Shown: piece by piece, positions 9,880 to 18,487 of the stretch | How positions within the stretch are numbered: position 1 is the first letter of the stretch | Layout of the letters: each line of letters opens with the position of its first letter | From: JBPOFY01 sp051252415 | GTDB lineage: Bacteria; Verrucomicrobiota; Verrucomicrobiia; Opitutales; Coraliomargaritaceae | Length of the DNA stretch: 64,000 nt | Assembly: GCA_051252415.1 (NCBI GenBank) | Contig: JBPOGA010000019.1 | Span: forward strand, 1 to 64,000 | Direction: 5' to 3' | Notes under the pieces: model-generated | What the model was told of the DNA's origin: nothing | Seen by the model: only the letters and a program-made list of their open reading frames with translations | Database searches by the model: none | Position numbers and translations under genes: made by a program

Positions 9880-11415
9880 TTACTTATTAAAATGTTCAAC
9901 AGCGGCTTTGATGAAGTGTTCCAAGCTGGAAACGGGTGCTTCGAAGCCGATTGGGAGTTTCTTTTCGTTGAGTGTCTTCGATGTCATCGGGCCAATACTG
10001 CCTAGCACTGGGCGACGTGCGCCATCTTCTAGCTGGAAGGCGGCGCTTTGATCGATGAAGGAGTTCACTGTCGATGAGCTGGTAAAGAGGATGGCATCTG
10101 CGCCTTCCTTACGGAAACGGGCAGCGGCCTCGTTTTCGAGCAGGTTGGTCTTCTCTGTCTTGTAGAGTGGGAGTGTGTCCACAATTGCACGACCTTCAGT
10201 TTCGAGGCGCTGGACCAGTTCTTCACGATTTTGGTTACCAGTCACTACGAGCAATTGCACACTTTCGATACCTTCGTTCTCGATGAGCTCATCGGCGAGG
10301 GCAGCGGCATTGGCTTGTTTCGGCACGAAGTCGACTTTCAGCTTATGCTTCTCGATCTCACGAGCGGTGGCTGCACCGACTGCGGCGATGCGCATGGGGC
10401 CTAGGCAGCGGATGTCGTCGAAAGCCTTATAGAAGAGCTCAAAGAAGGCCTTCACGCCATTAGCACTTGTGAAGATGACCCATTCGTAAACAGCGATGCC
10501 TGCAAGGATTTCACTGAGGACCTTGGGGTCGAATTCATTGGTGACTTCGATGAAGGGGAGTTCGATGACTTCTGCACCTTTGTCCTCAAGCATTTGAGTT
10601 AGTTGTCCAGCTTGCTCGCGTGCACGTGTGACAACGAAGCGCTTACCGAAGAGTTCACGCCCTTCAAACCACTCCGTTTTGGTGCGCTGGGCAACGACTT
10701 CACCGATGATGATCATTGCTGGTGTGCCGATGCCTGCTTTCTCAATATCGTCAACGATAGTATCGATTGTGCCGAAAACGGATTGCTGACGATTGAGTGT
10801 GGCCCACTGAATAACGCCGACCGGTTTGTCGCCTGCCATGCCACCTGCTTTGAGTTCTCCGAGAATGCGCGGCAATTGGCCTAGGCTCATATAGAGGCAA
10901 AGCGTGCCATTGGTCTGACCGTATAGTTTGAAGTCGATGCTCAGTGAGTGCTTCTCTGGATTTTCGTGTCCAGTGAGGAAAGTGATCGAGGAGCTATAAT
11001 CGCGGTGTGATAGCGGAATGCCTGCATATGCCGCGGCTGCGAGTGCAGCAGTGACGCCTGGCACTATTTCAAAGGGAATCTTATCGAGTTGTAGTTCGCC
11101 AACTTCTTCACCGCCACGACCGAAGACAAAGGGGTCACCACCTTTGAGGCGAACCACTTGAAGACCTTTGTTTGCTCGATTGACGAGGATCTCTTCGATC
11201 TCGTCCTGAGGGATTGAGTGCATGCCGGAACGCTTGCCCACATAAATACGTTCTGCATCGTCGCGTGCCCAATCAAGGAGCTTCGGGTTGGCGAGGTAAT
11301 CGTAGACAATGACATCTGCGAGTTCGATGAGTTGACGTGCTCGAACAGTGACAAGACCAGGGTCGCCTGGGCCTGCACCGATGAGATAAACGGTTCCTTT
11401 AGTTTCGGAGGACAT
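9880..11415 (-). CDS. Fused uroporphyrinogen-III C-methyltransferase / uroporphyrinogen-III synthase
   Basis: Bifunctional tetrapyrrole enzyme, 511 aa. Residues 1 to about 245 are the SAM-dependent CobA/SUMT methyltransferase (GAGPGDPGLVT near the N-terminus; VVRLKGGDPFVFGRGGEE about 97-114), which makes precorrin-2. Residues about 255-511 are HemD, which cyclises hydroxymethylbilane to uroporphyrinogen III. The gene lies 60 bases after hemC, so successive steps are co-encoded. The fusion is known in several phyla, including Firmicutes and Verrucomicrobiota relatives. Confidence 0.93.
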   Translation of the reverse strand: MSSETKGTVYLIGAGPGDPGLVTVRARQLIELADVIVYDYLANPKLLDWARDDAERIYVGKRSGMHSIPQDEIEEILVNRANKGLQVVRLKGGDPFVFGRGGEEVGELQLDKIPFEIVPGVTAALAAAAYAGIPLSHRDYSSSITFLTGHENPEKHSLSIDFKLYGQTNGTLCLYMSLGQLPRILGELKAGGMAGDKPVGVIQWATLNRQQSVFGTIDTIVDDIEKAGIGTPAMIIIGEVVAQRTKTEWFEGRELFGKRFVVTRAREQAGQLTQMLEDKGAEVIELPFIEVTNEFDPKVLSEILAGIAVYEWVIFTSANGVKAFFELFYKAFDDIRCLGPMRIAAVGAATAREIEKHKLKVDFVPKQANAAALADELIENEGIESVQLLVVTGNQNREELVQRLETEGRAIVDTLPLYKTEKTNLLENEAAARFRKEGADAILFTSSSTVNSFIDQSAAFQLEDGARRPVLGSIGPMTSKTLNEKKLPIGFEAPVSSLEHFIKAAVEHFNK

Positions 11416-11475
11416 ATTTTTTAGAAGGTAGACCTAAGTCTGCCGCAGATTGTGAAACAATTCAAAAGTTAGAAG

Positions 11476-12333
11476 TTAGAGTGCAAGGTCATTAAGGACC
11501 GTCTCTATGATGGGTTCGATATCTTGAATCGCATCGAGTTCAAATTCGAAAGTCGTATGGCCGACTTCTGGGTGGAAAATATAAAAAGTGCCGCCTGCGT
11601 AATGCGCACCAACGGGCGTCTGACAACCACCGCCAAGTTTGCGGAGGAAAGTGCGTTCGAGCTCAACGGCGAGTTTTGTTTGTTTGCAGAATAGATCTTG
11701 GTATTTTTCGAGATCCGCTTCGCGACATTGGATTGCAACGGCTGCTTGGCCGGGCGCGGGCACGACTTGCTCGATCGGCAGCTCAACGAAAGTCAGGCCT
11801 TCATAGGCTACGATGTCTAGGCGGTCGAGTCCTGCAGCAGCGAGTAGAGTGGCTTCGGCCTCTTTGTCTTCAGCAATTTTACGCAGACGTGTGCCGACGT
11901 TACCGCGTAGTGTGGTCCACTCCGCAGCGTCTTGTAGGAGTGTTAGCTGTGCGCGGCGACGTGGACTGCTTGTTGCGATGCTTGTAGGCACTGGGCAGTC
12001 GTTGCGGTGCACCAGAACATCATTGGCTCGTGCGCGCGGTAGATAGCCTGCAATACGCAGGTCGTCTTGTATAGCGGTAGGCATGTCCTTCGCACTGTGA
12101 ACGGCGAGACTTGCGCGGCCGTCGAGTAAGGCATCCTCCAACTCTTTGGTGAATAAACCAATGCCGCCGCGTTTCTCCAGCGACCAGCTTAGGCGTTCAT
12201 CAACATTTGTGCTGAGGCGTAGCTCCTCGAAAGTGTCTTCCGACAGCTTCTCGGCTAGCCATGCGCGCACCATCTCCGTTTGCTTCAGAGCAAGTGGACT
12301 TTTTCGAGTGGCTATTTGGATGGGTGTTGGCAT
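11476..12333 (-). CDS. hemC: Porphobilinogen deaminase (hydroxymethylbilane synthase)
   Basis: Condenses four porphobilinogens into hydroxymethylbilane in heme/siroheme synthesis; about 285 aa. It opens with the family start IQIATRKSPLALKQTE. SAKDMP and SSPRRRAQL lie in the middle, and GGGCQTPVG holds the dipyrromethane-cofactor cysteine. I chose the Met at 12333. The upstream ATG at 12348 lies inside an interspersed repeat and adds only MFKSF. It is followed by cobA-hemD on the same strand. Confidence 0.93.
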   Translation of the reverse strand: MPTPIQIATRKSPLALKQTEMVRAWLAEKLSEDTFEELRLSTNVDERLSWSLEKRGGIGLFTKELEDALLDGRASLAVHSAKDMPTAIQDDLRIAGYLPRARANDVLVHRNDCPVPTSIATSSPRRRAQLTLLQDAAEWTTLRGNVGTRLRKIAEDKEAEATLLAAAGLDRLDIVAYEGLTFVELPIEQVVPAPGQAAVAIQCREADLEKYQDLFCKQTKLAVELERTFLRKLGGGCQTPVGAHYAGGTFYIFHPEVGHTTFEFELDAIQDIEPIIETVLNDLAL

Positions 12334-12340
12334 GAAGCTT

Positions 12341-12374
12341 TTGAACATCGAACGTCCAACATTGAACGTCGAAT
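12341..12374. repeat. Short interspersed repeat before hemC
   Basis: ACATCGAACGTC and ACATTGAACGTC are near-identical direct copies in tandem, a compact intergenic repeat. It supplies a misleading ATG in frame with hemC. Confidence 0.6.
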
Positions 12375-12423
12375 GAAAAATACAGGAAGGTGATTGTCGA
12401 TGGGGTAGTGGTCGCTACCAAAG

Positions 12424-12460
12424 AAAAAGCGGTCGACGGTATAAAACCGACGACCGCTTG
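12424..12460 (-). terminator. Intrinsic terminator after ilvC
   Basis: AAGCGGTCG and CGACCGCTT arms (12428-12460, interrupted only by a small mismatch) form a long stem. On the minus strand it ends in a T-rich tail. It closes the ilvN-ilvC transcript before hemC. Confidence 0.85.
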
Positions 12461-12482
12461 GAAATTTCAGTTAAGCAAAGGC

Positions 12483-13511
12483 TTAATTATAAGCAGCTTG
12501 AGCGCCCTTGATGTTGCGCTTCTTAACCCAAGGCATAAGTGAGCGGAGACGCTGACCTGTCTTTTCGATTGGGTGGTTTTGGCCGTCCTTGATGAACTGC
12601 TTGTATCTTGGAAGACCGTCTTTGTATTCCTTGACCCAGTTCTTAGTGAATTTGCCAGTTTGGATGTCCTTAAGGATCGCCTTCATTGCTTTACGTGAAG
12701 AAGCGTTGATGACACGTGGACCAGAGATGTAGTCGCCCCATTCAGCTGTTTCAGAAACAGAGAAACGCATGCCAGAAACACCAGATTCAACCATGAGGTC
12801 GACGATAAGCTTCAACTCGTGCAAGCACTCGAAGTAAGCCATTTCTGGTTGGTAGCCTGCTTCAACAAGTGTTTCGAAACCAGCCATAACGAGCTCGGAT
12901 GCACCACCGCAAAGAACGGCTTGTTCACCGAAGAGGTCAGTTTCACACTCTTCCTTGAAAGTTGTTTGGATGACGCCGGCACGTGTGCCACCTACGCCCT
13001 TCGCCCATGCAAGTGCTACCTTCTTCGCGTCGCGAGAAGATCCCTTATTGATGGCGATAAGAGCTGGAACGCCCTTACCTTCAACATATTGGCTGCGCAC
13101 AACATGACCTGGTCCCTTAGGAGCAACCATGATGACGTCGATACCCTTAGGTGCTTCGATAAGACCGAAGTGGATCGCAAGACCGTGTGTGAAAGCGAGT
13201 GTCTTGCCCTTTGTAAGGTTAGGGAGGATGTCGTTTTCGTAAACTTCAGCCTGCAACATGTCTGGCACCGCAATCATGATGACGTCTGCCTTTTGCACAG
13301 CCTCAGCTGTTTCAAATACTTTAAACCCTTGGCTTTGTGCCACTTTGACGGACTTGCTCTTCTTATAGAGGCCGATGATCACATTAAGACCACTGTCCTT
13401 CAAGTTTTGTGCGTGGGCGTGACCCTGTGAACCGTAACCGATGATGGCTAGAGTTTTCTTTTTGAGGACTTTTAAATCAGCGTCCTTATCTGTATAGACT
13501 TTTGCAGGCAT
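12483..13511 (-). CDS. ilvC: Ketol-acid reductoisomerase, class I
   Basis: NADPH- and Mg-dependent isomeroreductase of the valine/isoleucine/leucine pathway, 342 aa from the chosen start MPAKVYTDKDAD. The first ATG at 13535 would add eight residues unlike the family. The Rossmann motif GYGSQGHAHAQN lies near residue 25, the C-terminal knotted domain is present, and the length fits class I enzymes. It follows ilvN by about 75 bases on the same strand. A terminator lies directly downstream. Confidence 0.95.
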   Translation of the reverse strand: MPAKVYTDKDADLKVLKKKTLAIIGYGSQGHAHAQNLKDSGLNVIIGLYKKSKSVKVAQSQGFKVFETAEAVQKADVIMIAVPDMLQAEVYENDILPNLTKGKTLAFTHGLAIHFGLIEAPKGIDVIMVAPKGPGHVVRSQYVEGKGVPALIAINKGSSRDAKKVALAWAKGVGGTRAGVIQTTFKEECETDLFGEQAVLCGGASELVMAGFETLVEAGYQPEMAYFECLHELKLIVDLMVESGVSGMRFSVSETAEWGDYISGPRVINASSRKAMKAILKDIQTGKFTKNWVKEYKDGLPRYKQFIKDGQNHPIEKTGQRLRSLMPWVKKRNIKGAQAAYN

Positions 13512-13586
13512 ATTTTTCGTTGATTGTGGCAGCATTTAAGCCGCCTGGTTATAGATACTAGTTCTAAAAAGGGTGGGAGGTTGGCA

Positions 13587-14060
13587 CTAACCGCGCTTCA
13601 ATGCAAGGCTACCTGTGCGAGCCATTTCAATAATCCCGTAAGGCTCGATCAAATTGAGGAAGGCTGATACTTTGTTGGCGTTGCCAGTCATCTCAATGTT
13701 GAGCGAATCTGGAGCTACATCGATAATGTTTGCTCGGAAAATGTCGCAGACTTGCATGATCTCAGAGCGTTGACCAGCGGATGAGCTGACTTTAAGCATC
13801 ACCAATTCGCGTTCTGTAGCTTGTTCAGTAGTGAACTCTGTCACCTCGAGCACATTGATCAACTTATCAACTTGTTTGATGGCTTGATCGAGCGCACTGG
13901 CATCACCAATTATTGTCGCTGTGATGCGTGAAAGGCTCGCATCAGTCATTGGTCCCACATTCAAAGTCTCGATATTGAAGCCGCGACCGCTGAACATACC
14001 AGCGATGCGTGCGAGCGTTCCGAATTTGTTTTCGACAAGAATTGAGATTATGTGACGCAT
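13587..14060 (-). CDS. ilvN: Acetolactate synthase small (regulatory) subunit
   Basis: Regulatory subunit of acetohydroxyacid synthase, 157 aa. It has an ACT domain at the N-terminus (MRHIISILVENKFGTLARIAG) for valine feedback and a C-terminal ACT-like domain. The catalytic subunit IlvB is not in this window, which is unusual because the two are commonly adjacent. The start codon lies only five bases after the T-run of the tRNA-Val terminator. No free ribosome-binding site or promoter is visible between them, suggesting expression by read-through or attenuation. Confidence 0.94.
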   Translation of the reverse strand: MRHIISILVENKFGTLARIAGMFSGRGFNIETLNVGPMTDASLSRITATIIGDASALDQAIKQVDKLINVLEVTEFTTEQATERELVMLKVSSSAGQRSEIMQVCDIFRANIIDVAPDSLNIEMTGNANKVSAFLNLIEPYGIIEMARTGSLALKRG

Positions 14061-14065
14061 GATAG

Positions 14066-14088
14066 AAAAAAGCTCGGCAGAGCCGAGC
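14066..14088 (-). terminator. Intrinsic terminator/attenuator between tRNA-Val and ilvN
   Basis: GCTCGGC and GCCGAGC arms around a three-base loop, followed on the minus strand by six Ts. It lies 17 bases after the tRNA-Val CCA end and 5 bases before the ilvN start codon. It can terminate the tRNA transcript and would occlude the ilvN ribosome-binding region. Confidence 0.85.
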
Positions 14089-14105
14089 GGGACAACTTTT
14101 AAAAA

Positions 14106-14182
14106 TGGTAGACGGTGAGGGATTCGAACCCACGACCCCCTCGGTGTAAACGAGGTGCTCTAACCAACTGAGCTAACCGTCC
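14106..14182 (-). tRNA. tRNA-Val (TAC)
   Basis: A 77-nt tRNA cloverleaf: acceptor GGACGGT with ACCGTCT (one G-T pair), anticodon loop TTTACAC giving TAC for valine, T-loop GGTTCGAATCC, discriminator A and encoded CCA (14106-14108). It sits directly upstream of ilvN-ilvC, genes for valine synthesis. Confidence 0.95.
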
Positions 14183-14259
14183 TCAAGTTTTTGGAAAACG
14201 AAGACCATGTTGCTGGCGGGATGCGAATCAAGCCTAATTTTGCGGGTTTTTTCAAGTTT

Positions 14260-14288
14260 TTGACGGTTTTCCTGTAGTATATTATTAT
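14260..14288 (+). promoter_or_regulatory. Sigma70-type promoter for the ynbE-ydbL genes
   Basis: TTGACG (14260-14265), a 17-base spacer and TATTAT (14283-14288): a near-consensus promoter 66 bases before the ynbE start and facing it. Confidence 0.75.
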
Positions 14289-14354
14289 GGGAACAAAGAT
14301 TGTCTCTTCTAGTTCTATTATTTAGGATCAAGTTATTGTGAAAACTCTGTGCCT

Positions 14355-14579
14355 ATGAACGTCTCAAATACCTCAAATACTTGGAAATCAGCGTCACCTT
14401 GGTTACTCGCGGGCCTACTTATTGGTTTGAGTGGCTGTGTGTCAGTCAAAACGGAGCACAAAGTGGAGCCGATTCACATCACAATGGACGTCAATGTGCG
14501 TTTGGAGAAGGAGTTGGATGACGCATTTTCACAGATAGACGCAAAAACCACTGAAATAGCAAAGAAAGGAGCTGAATAA
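14355..14579 (+). CDS. YnbE-like small lipoprotein
   Basis: Small outer-membrane lipoprotein, about 74 aa. The signal is followed by lipobox LSGC (Cys near residue 28) and the family core VEPIHITMDVNVRLEKEL, matching the INMNVKIE stretch of E. coli YnbE. In E. coli, YnbE is the outer-membrane partner of the AsmA-like YdbH, which bridges the two membranes for phospholipid transport. I start at the ATG; a GTG six bases upstream is possible. The stop overlaps the ydbL start by one base (TAATG). Confidence 0.75.
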   Translation: MNVSNTSNTWKSASPWLLAGLLIGLSGCVSVKTEHKVEPIHITMDVNVRLEKELDDAFSQIDAKTTEIAKKGAE

Positions 14580-14965
14580 TGCGTATGAATACTTTTATGA
14601 GTCTTATAGTCCTGTGTGTTCTAAGCGCAGTATCATTTCCCGCAGTTTCACATGCGGCACCAAGCGAAGCTCAATTGCTGAAATCGATGGAGGCACGTTT
14701 ACCAGCGCTTATGGAATTAAAGCTGTCTGGTAAGGTAGGAGAGAATTCAAAGGCCTTGGTCGAAGCTCGGAAGAAATTGGAGGATTCTGAACTGAAAATT
14801 GTCTCCGAGGAGAACGCAGACCGCATGGCGCATTATCATATGCTAGCCGAGCGCTTATCGGTGCCTGTCCTAGTTGTGCAGAAAAAGCGTGCCGAGCAGA
14901 TACGTTCGAATTCGCCGCGTGGTATTTGGATTCAGTCCAAAACAGGTGCATGGTCTCGTGAATAG
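14579..14965 (+). CDS. YdbL-like periplasmic protein (DUF1318)
   Basis: Secreted protein of 128 aa with a cleavable signal (cleavage probably after VSHA, near residue 27). The mature part is helical and ends with NSPRGIWIQSKTGAW, typical of the DUF1318/YdbL family. YdbL accompanies YdbH and YnbE in enterobacteria and is thought to help their function. Its start overlaps the ynbE stop, so the pair is translationally coupled. No ydbH is seen in this window. Confidence 0.78.
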   Translation: MRMNTFMSLIVLCVLSAVSFPAVSHAAPSEAQLLKSMEARLPALMELKLSGKVGENSKALVEARKKLEDSELKIVSEENADRMAHYHMLAERLSVPVLVVQKKRAEQIRSNSPRGIWIQSKTGAWSRE

Positions 14966-15051
14966 CGACTTGTTTAGGTTTTGATATTTCAAATTGAGTA
15001 GTTGAAAGCTGCATCGTGTATAGCCCATACTCGGCTGATTGTAACAAATTC

Positions 15052-16899
15052 ATGATGTCGGATAACAACGAAGGCCTTAAATTAATTGATCTTAATAAAG
15101 TGATCCTGCGGCCGTGGAGTCTTTTGAATCCTTTGCTAGAACGTATGCTTTCGTTTCGTGGAGTGAACCAAATCTATGCGGATGTGCATGCGCAACTGTC
15201 CGACTCGGAATGTGACCCTGACTTCTTCATGAAGACGTTACGAGTCATGAATGTGCAATTTGAGGTCGACTCTGAGTCGTTTGAACGAATCCCCAAAGAG
15301 GGTCCGCTCATAGTAATAGCGAATCATCCATTTGGTGGCATCGACGGTGTCGTGCTTGGTGCACTACTGCAAAGTGTGCGCAGTGATACTAAATTGATGG
15401 GGAATTACTTACTGGCTAAAATGGAAGGTATTCGCGGCAGCATTATAGAAGTTGATCCGTTTGATACGGAGTCTTCGAAGCGTGCGAATTTGAATGGCAT
15501 GCGCACTGCTATCAAGTTATTGCGTGGCGGCGGTTGTTTGGGTGCCTTTCCAGCAGGTGAAGTGTCTAGTTTGAAAGTGAAGCCACGTTCGGTAGTCGAT
15601 TCGAAATGGACAGATCATATCGTCAGTTTAGCAAAGCGCACGAAGGCTCCGATTTTACCGATATATTTTGAAGGTCGCAATAGTTCCTTGTTTCAAACCA
15701 TGGGATTAATTCATCCGCGCTTGCGCACGGCGATGTTGGCGCGTGAGTTTTGTAGATCTCAAGGAGCCAATATTAAGTTGCGAGTGGGAAAAGTGATTAA
15801 GCCTGACCGTATCGAACGTTTCGATACAGATCGGTCGGCCACAGAATATCTGCGTTTGAAGACATACTCTCTGCGAACTGAGCCGCTACCAGAAAAACCA
15901 CGTCGTAAGCTGCGTTTGCCATTTAAGTCTACGAAGCAGGCAAAGCAACTGGCAACACTTGCACCCGAGCAATTGAAGCATCACTTGCGGGCAGAGGTAG
16001 CAGCATTGCCCGATGAGCATAAATTATTCACTCAGGGTGATTATATGGTATGTTGTGCAAAGTCTGCTGAAATACCAAAAATCATGTTAGAACTTGGGCG
16101 TTTGCGGGAAGAAACATTTCGCGCGGTGCAAGAGGGCACTGGTCAGGCACGTGACCTCGATGAGTTTGATGAATATTATTGGCATCTCTTTATGTGGAAT
16201 TCTGCTGAAGAAGAGATTGTCGGCGCGTATCGAATTGGCTTGGCTGATGAAATTGTTCAAGAGATGGGTAAGTCGGGGCTCTATACGGCGACGCTGTTTA
16301 AATATCGCACAGAATTTTTAGAGCGCCTCGGACCAGCAGTTGAATTGGGCCGTTCATTTATTGGGCTTAAGTATCAACGTAAGCACGCTACACTCGCGAT
16401 GCTCTGGCGCGGTATTGGCGAGTTTATCAGGTTGCGACCACAGTATAAAACTTTGTTCGGTCCTGTGAGTATTACAGATGCCTATCATCGTATCTCGAAA
16501 GACTTAATGGTGCACTTCTTTCGTGAGCATTCGTTTGATGATGAAATGGCACAGCTCGTCAAACCGCGTAAACCACCCAAGGCACCTAAGATGATGCGCG
16601 GTATTTCATTAAAAAGTATTGGTGAATCGATCAATTCGGTTGATGCCGTTTCAGCGATAATCTCAGGCTTTGAAGATGACGAGAAAGGAATTCCGATATT
16701 GTTGAAGCACTATCTGAAGCTCAATGGCGTGTTACTTAGCTTCAACGTTGATCCAGACTTTAGCGATGTGATCGATGGTCTGATTCTCGTTGATTTAACC
16801 AAGTCAGACCCCAAGTCTTTGCAGCGTTATTTTGGTAAAGAATGTTACGCCGATATTGCGAAATATCATGATATTAATCCCGATTATCAGATTATATAG
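15052..16899 (+). CDS. Bifunctional acyltransferase: PlsC-like plus GNAT-like (OlsF-type)
   Basis: About 615 aa. The N-terminal half is a PlsC/OlsA-type acyltransferase with NHPFGGIDG (near residue 90) as catalytic His-Asp block and FPAGEVS near 180. The C-terminal half (from about 310) is an OlsB-like N-acyltransferase with ARDLDEFDEYYWHLF. This order is that of OlsF, which makes ornithine lipids from ornithine by two acylations (known for Serratia and Flavobacterium). The amino-lipid product here is inferred. The start could also be 15055 or a GTG at 15016. The nitrilase gene follows after six bases. Confidence 0.82.
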   Translation: MMSDNNEGLKLIDLNKVILRPWSLLNPLLERMLSFRGVNQIYADVHAQLSDSECDPDFFMKTLRVMNVQFEVDSESFERIPKEGPLIVIANHPFGGIDGVVLGALLQSVRSDTKLMGNYLLAKMEGIRGSIIEVDPFDTESSKRANLNGMRTAIKLLRGGGCLGAFPAGEVSSLKVKPRSVVDSKWTDHIVSLAKRTKAPILPIYFEGRNSSLFQTMGLIHPRLRTAMLAREFCRSQGANIKLRVGKVIKPDRIERFDTDRSATEYLRLKTYSLRTEPLPEKPRRKLRLPFKSTKQAKQLATLAPEQLKHHLRAEVAALPDEHKLFTQGDYMVCCAKSAEIPKIMLELGRLREETFRAVQEGTGQARDLDEFDEYYWHLFMWNSAEEEIVGAYRIGLADEIVQEMGKSGLYTATLFKYRTEFLERLGPAVELGRSFIGLKYQRKHATLAMLWRGIGEFIRLRPQYKTLFGPVSITDAYHRISKDLMVHFFREHSFDDEMAQLVKPRKPPKAPKMMRGISLKSIGESINSVDAVSAIISGFEDDEKGIPILLKHYLKLNGVLLSFNVDPDFSDVIDGLILVDLTKSDPKSLQRYFGKECYADIAKYHDINPDYQII

Positions 16900-16905
16900 T
16901 TATTC

Positions 16906-17697
16906 ATGAAAATTGCTTTAGCACAGTTTGCAGTGGCTCGAGGTGATGTCGCAAAAAATCATGCGCGTATTGCTGAGTTCGTGGTCGAAGCTGCGAGCTG
17001 CGGGGCAGGTGTTGTTTGTTTTCCAGAAATGTGCACCACGGGATTTGATTGGGCTGTGAACCGAGCGTTGTTGGAGCGTGCTGAATCATCAATTATGGAA
17101 ATACAGAAGCTGGCACTTGAACATGAAGTTGCGATTTGTGGATCCGTTTTAGAAAATACGGAATCGGGAAAGCCGGCTAATACCTTATATTTTATTGAAG
17201 CAAATGGATCGATCTCAGCGAAGTATCGTAAAACGCATCTGTTTTCACTTTTCCATGAGGAGCAGCATGTCGAAGCGGGCAACGAAATCGTCGTCGCTGA
17301 GACCAGCTTGGGTAAACTCGGTTGCTCGATTTGCTACGATCTACGTTTCCCTGAGTTGTTTCGTGCCTGCATGAGCAAGGGGGCAGAAGTCCAGTTGCTA
17401 CCTGCAGCTTTTCCGCATCCGCGTTTAGCGCATTGGCAAACGCTTATTCGTGCACGCGCGGTGGAGAACCAAGCATACTTTATAGCTGTGAATCAATGTG
17501 GCACAGAAAGCCATGGTTCAGATGTCGGTGAGACTCATTACTTCGGTCATAGCATGGTTGTTGACCCATGGGGCGAAGTGCTCGTTGAAGCCGATGAATC
17601 TGAAGGTTTGTTCTCTGCGAATATTGACATCAATGCCGTAGCCAAGACTCGCTCGAAGTTGACGGCCTTGGATGATCGAAGGCCAGAATTGTATTAA
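16906..17697 (+). CDS. Carbon-nitrogen hydrolase (nitrilase superfamily, omega-amidase-like)
   Basis: Cytoplasmic amidase of 263 aa with the catalytic triad visible: Glu in VCFPEM (near 42), Lys in KYRKTHLF (near 111) and Cys in GCSICYDLRFPE (near 145). It resembles the NIT2/YafV branch that hydrolyses alpha-keto acid amides, but the substrate is not determined by sequence alone. It follows the acyltransferase by six bases and may be co-transcribed. It converges on rpe across a hairpin. Confidence 0.88.
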   Translation: MKIALAQFAVARGDVAKNHARIAEFVVEAASCGAGVVCFPEMCTTGFDWAVNRALLERAESSIMEIQKLALEHEVAICGSVLENTESGKPANTLYFIEANGSISAKYRKTHLFSLFHEEQHVEAGNEIVVAETSLGKLGCSICYDLRFPELFRACMSKGAEVQLLPAAFPHPRLAHWQTLIRARAVENQAYFIAVNQCGTESHGSDVGETHYFGHSMVVDPWGEVLVEADESEGLFSANIDINAVAKTRSKLTALDDRRPELY

Positions 17698-17702
17698 GCA
17701 AG

Positions 17703-17763
17703 TGAAACAGACATTTCTGTCTGTTAATTGACTGTAACACAGACAGGAATGTCTGTTTTACAA
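17703..17763. terminator. Bidirectional hairpin terminator between nitrilase and rpe genes
   Basis: Arms of about 20 bases (AAACAGACATTTCTGTCTGT and its near-perfect complement at 17743-17763) around a short loop, with A/T flanks on both sides. It lies exactly between two convergent genes. Half of it recurs at 2655-2692, so it is also an interspersed repeat. Confidence 0.7.
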
Positions 17764-17768
17764 GGTAA

Positions 17769-18431
17769 CTACTGCTTACAAACTGTCTTAATAAACGCTG
17801 CGCGGTCTGCGGCTTTAAAGAATGCGGTTCCCGCGACGAGCGTATCGGCGCCATTTTCGGTGCAGAGGCCTGCGGTGTTCAGGTCGACGCCACCATCGAT
17901 TTCGAGACGGAAGTCTAAACCCATCTCCTCACGCCATTGTGCGATCTGTTTGACTTTCGGGAGCACATCTTCGCGGAAGCTTTGTCCGCCGAATCCGGGT
18001 TGCACAGTCATGAGTAGCACCATGTCGCAGTCTTTCAGAAATGGCTTTGCATCTTCTGCGGGTGTATCGGGATTGAGCACCACGCCACATTTGCAGCCTT
18101 TGCTTTTGATGTATGCAAGTGTCTCCGCGACAGGATAGTCAGGCTCGACATGAATTGTGATTTGCTCGGAACCAGCATCGAGAAAGGCGTCGATGTATAG
18201 ATGAGGGTTATCCAACATTAGGTGCACATCGAAAAACAAATCTGAATAACCGCGCAGCGCTTTAACTGTCTGCGGGCCGAAGGACAAGTTTGGCACGAAG
18301 TGACCATCCATAATGTCAAGGTGCACCCATTTGAGGCCTGCATCGGCAATTTCTTGGATACTGGTTTTTAGGTCGGCGTGGTCGCCAGCTAAGATGGATG
18401 GTGCAAGGATTATTTCGTGTGCTGTCGGCAT
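17769..18431 (-). CDS. rpe: Ribulose-phosphate 3-epimerase
   Basis: Interconverts ribulose-5-phosphate and xylulose-5-phosphate in the pentose phosphate pathway, 220 aa TIM barrel. Visible family segments are APSILAGDHADL at the start, HLDIMDGHFVPN (near 37-48) with the metal ligands His and Asp, VQPGFGGQSF (near 142), EIDGGV (near 176) and a phosphate-binding GAD..VAG. It is the last gene of a minus-strand run waaG-waaP-gmhB-like-rpe. A role in supplying sedoheptulose for heptose synthesis is inferred. Confidence 0.95.
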   Translation of the reverse strand: MPTAHEIILAPSILAGDHADLKTSIQEIADAGLKWVHLDIMDGHFVPNLSFGPQTVKALRGYSDLFFDVHLMLDNPHLYIDAFLDAGSEQITIHVEPDYPVAETLAYIKSKGCKCGVVLNPDTPAEDAKPFLKDCDMVLLMTVQPGFGGQSFREDVLPKVKQIAQWREEMGLDFRLEIDGGVDLNTAGLCTENGADTLVAGTAFFKAADRAAFIKTVCKQ

Positions 18432-18487
18432 GTATTGTATATTTGTTTGAAAATTATTAACTGCAAGAAAGGCTTTAAACTGAGTGA

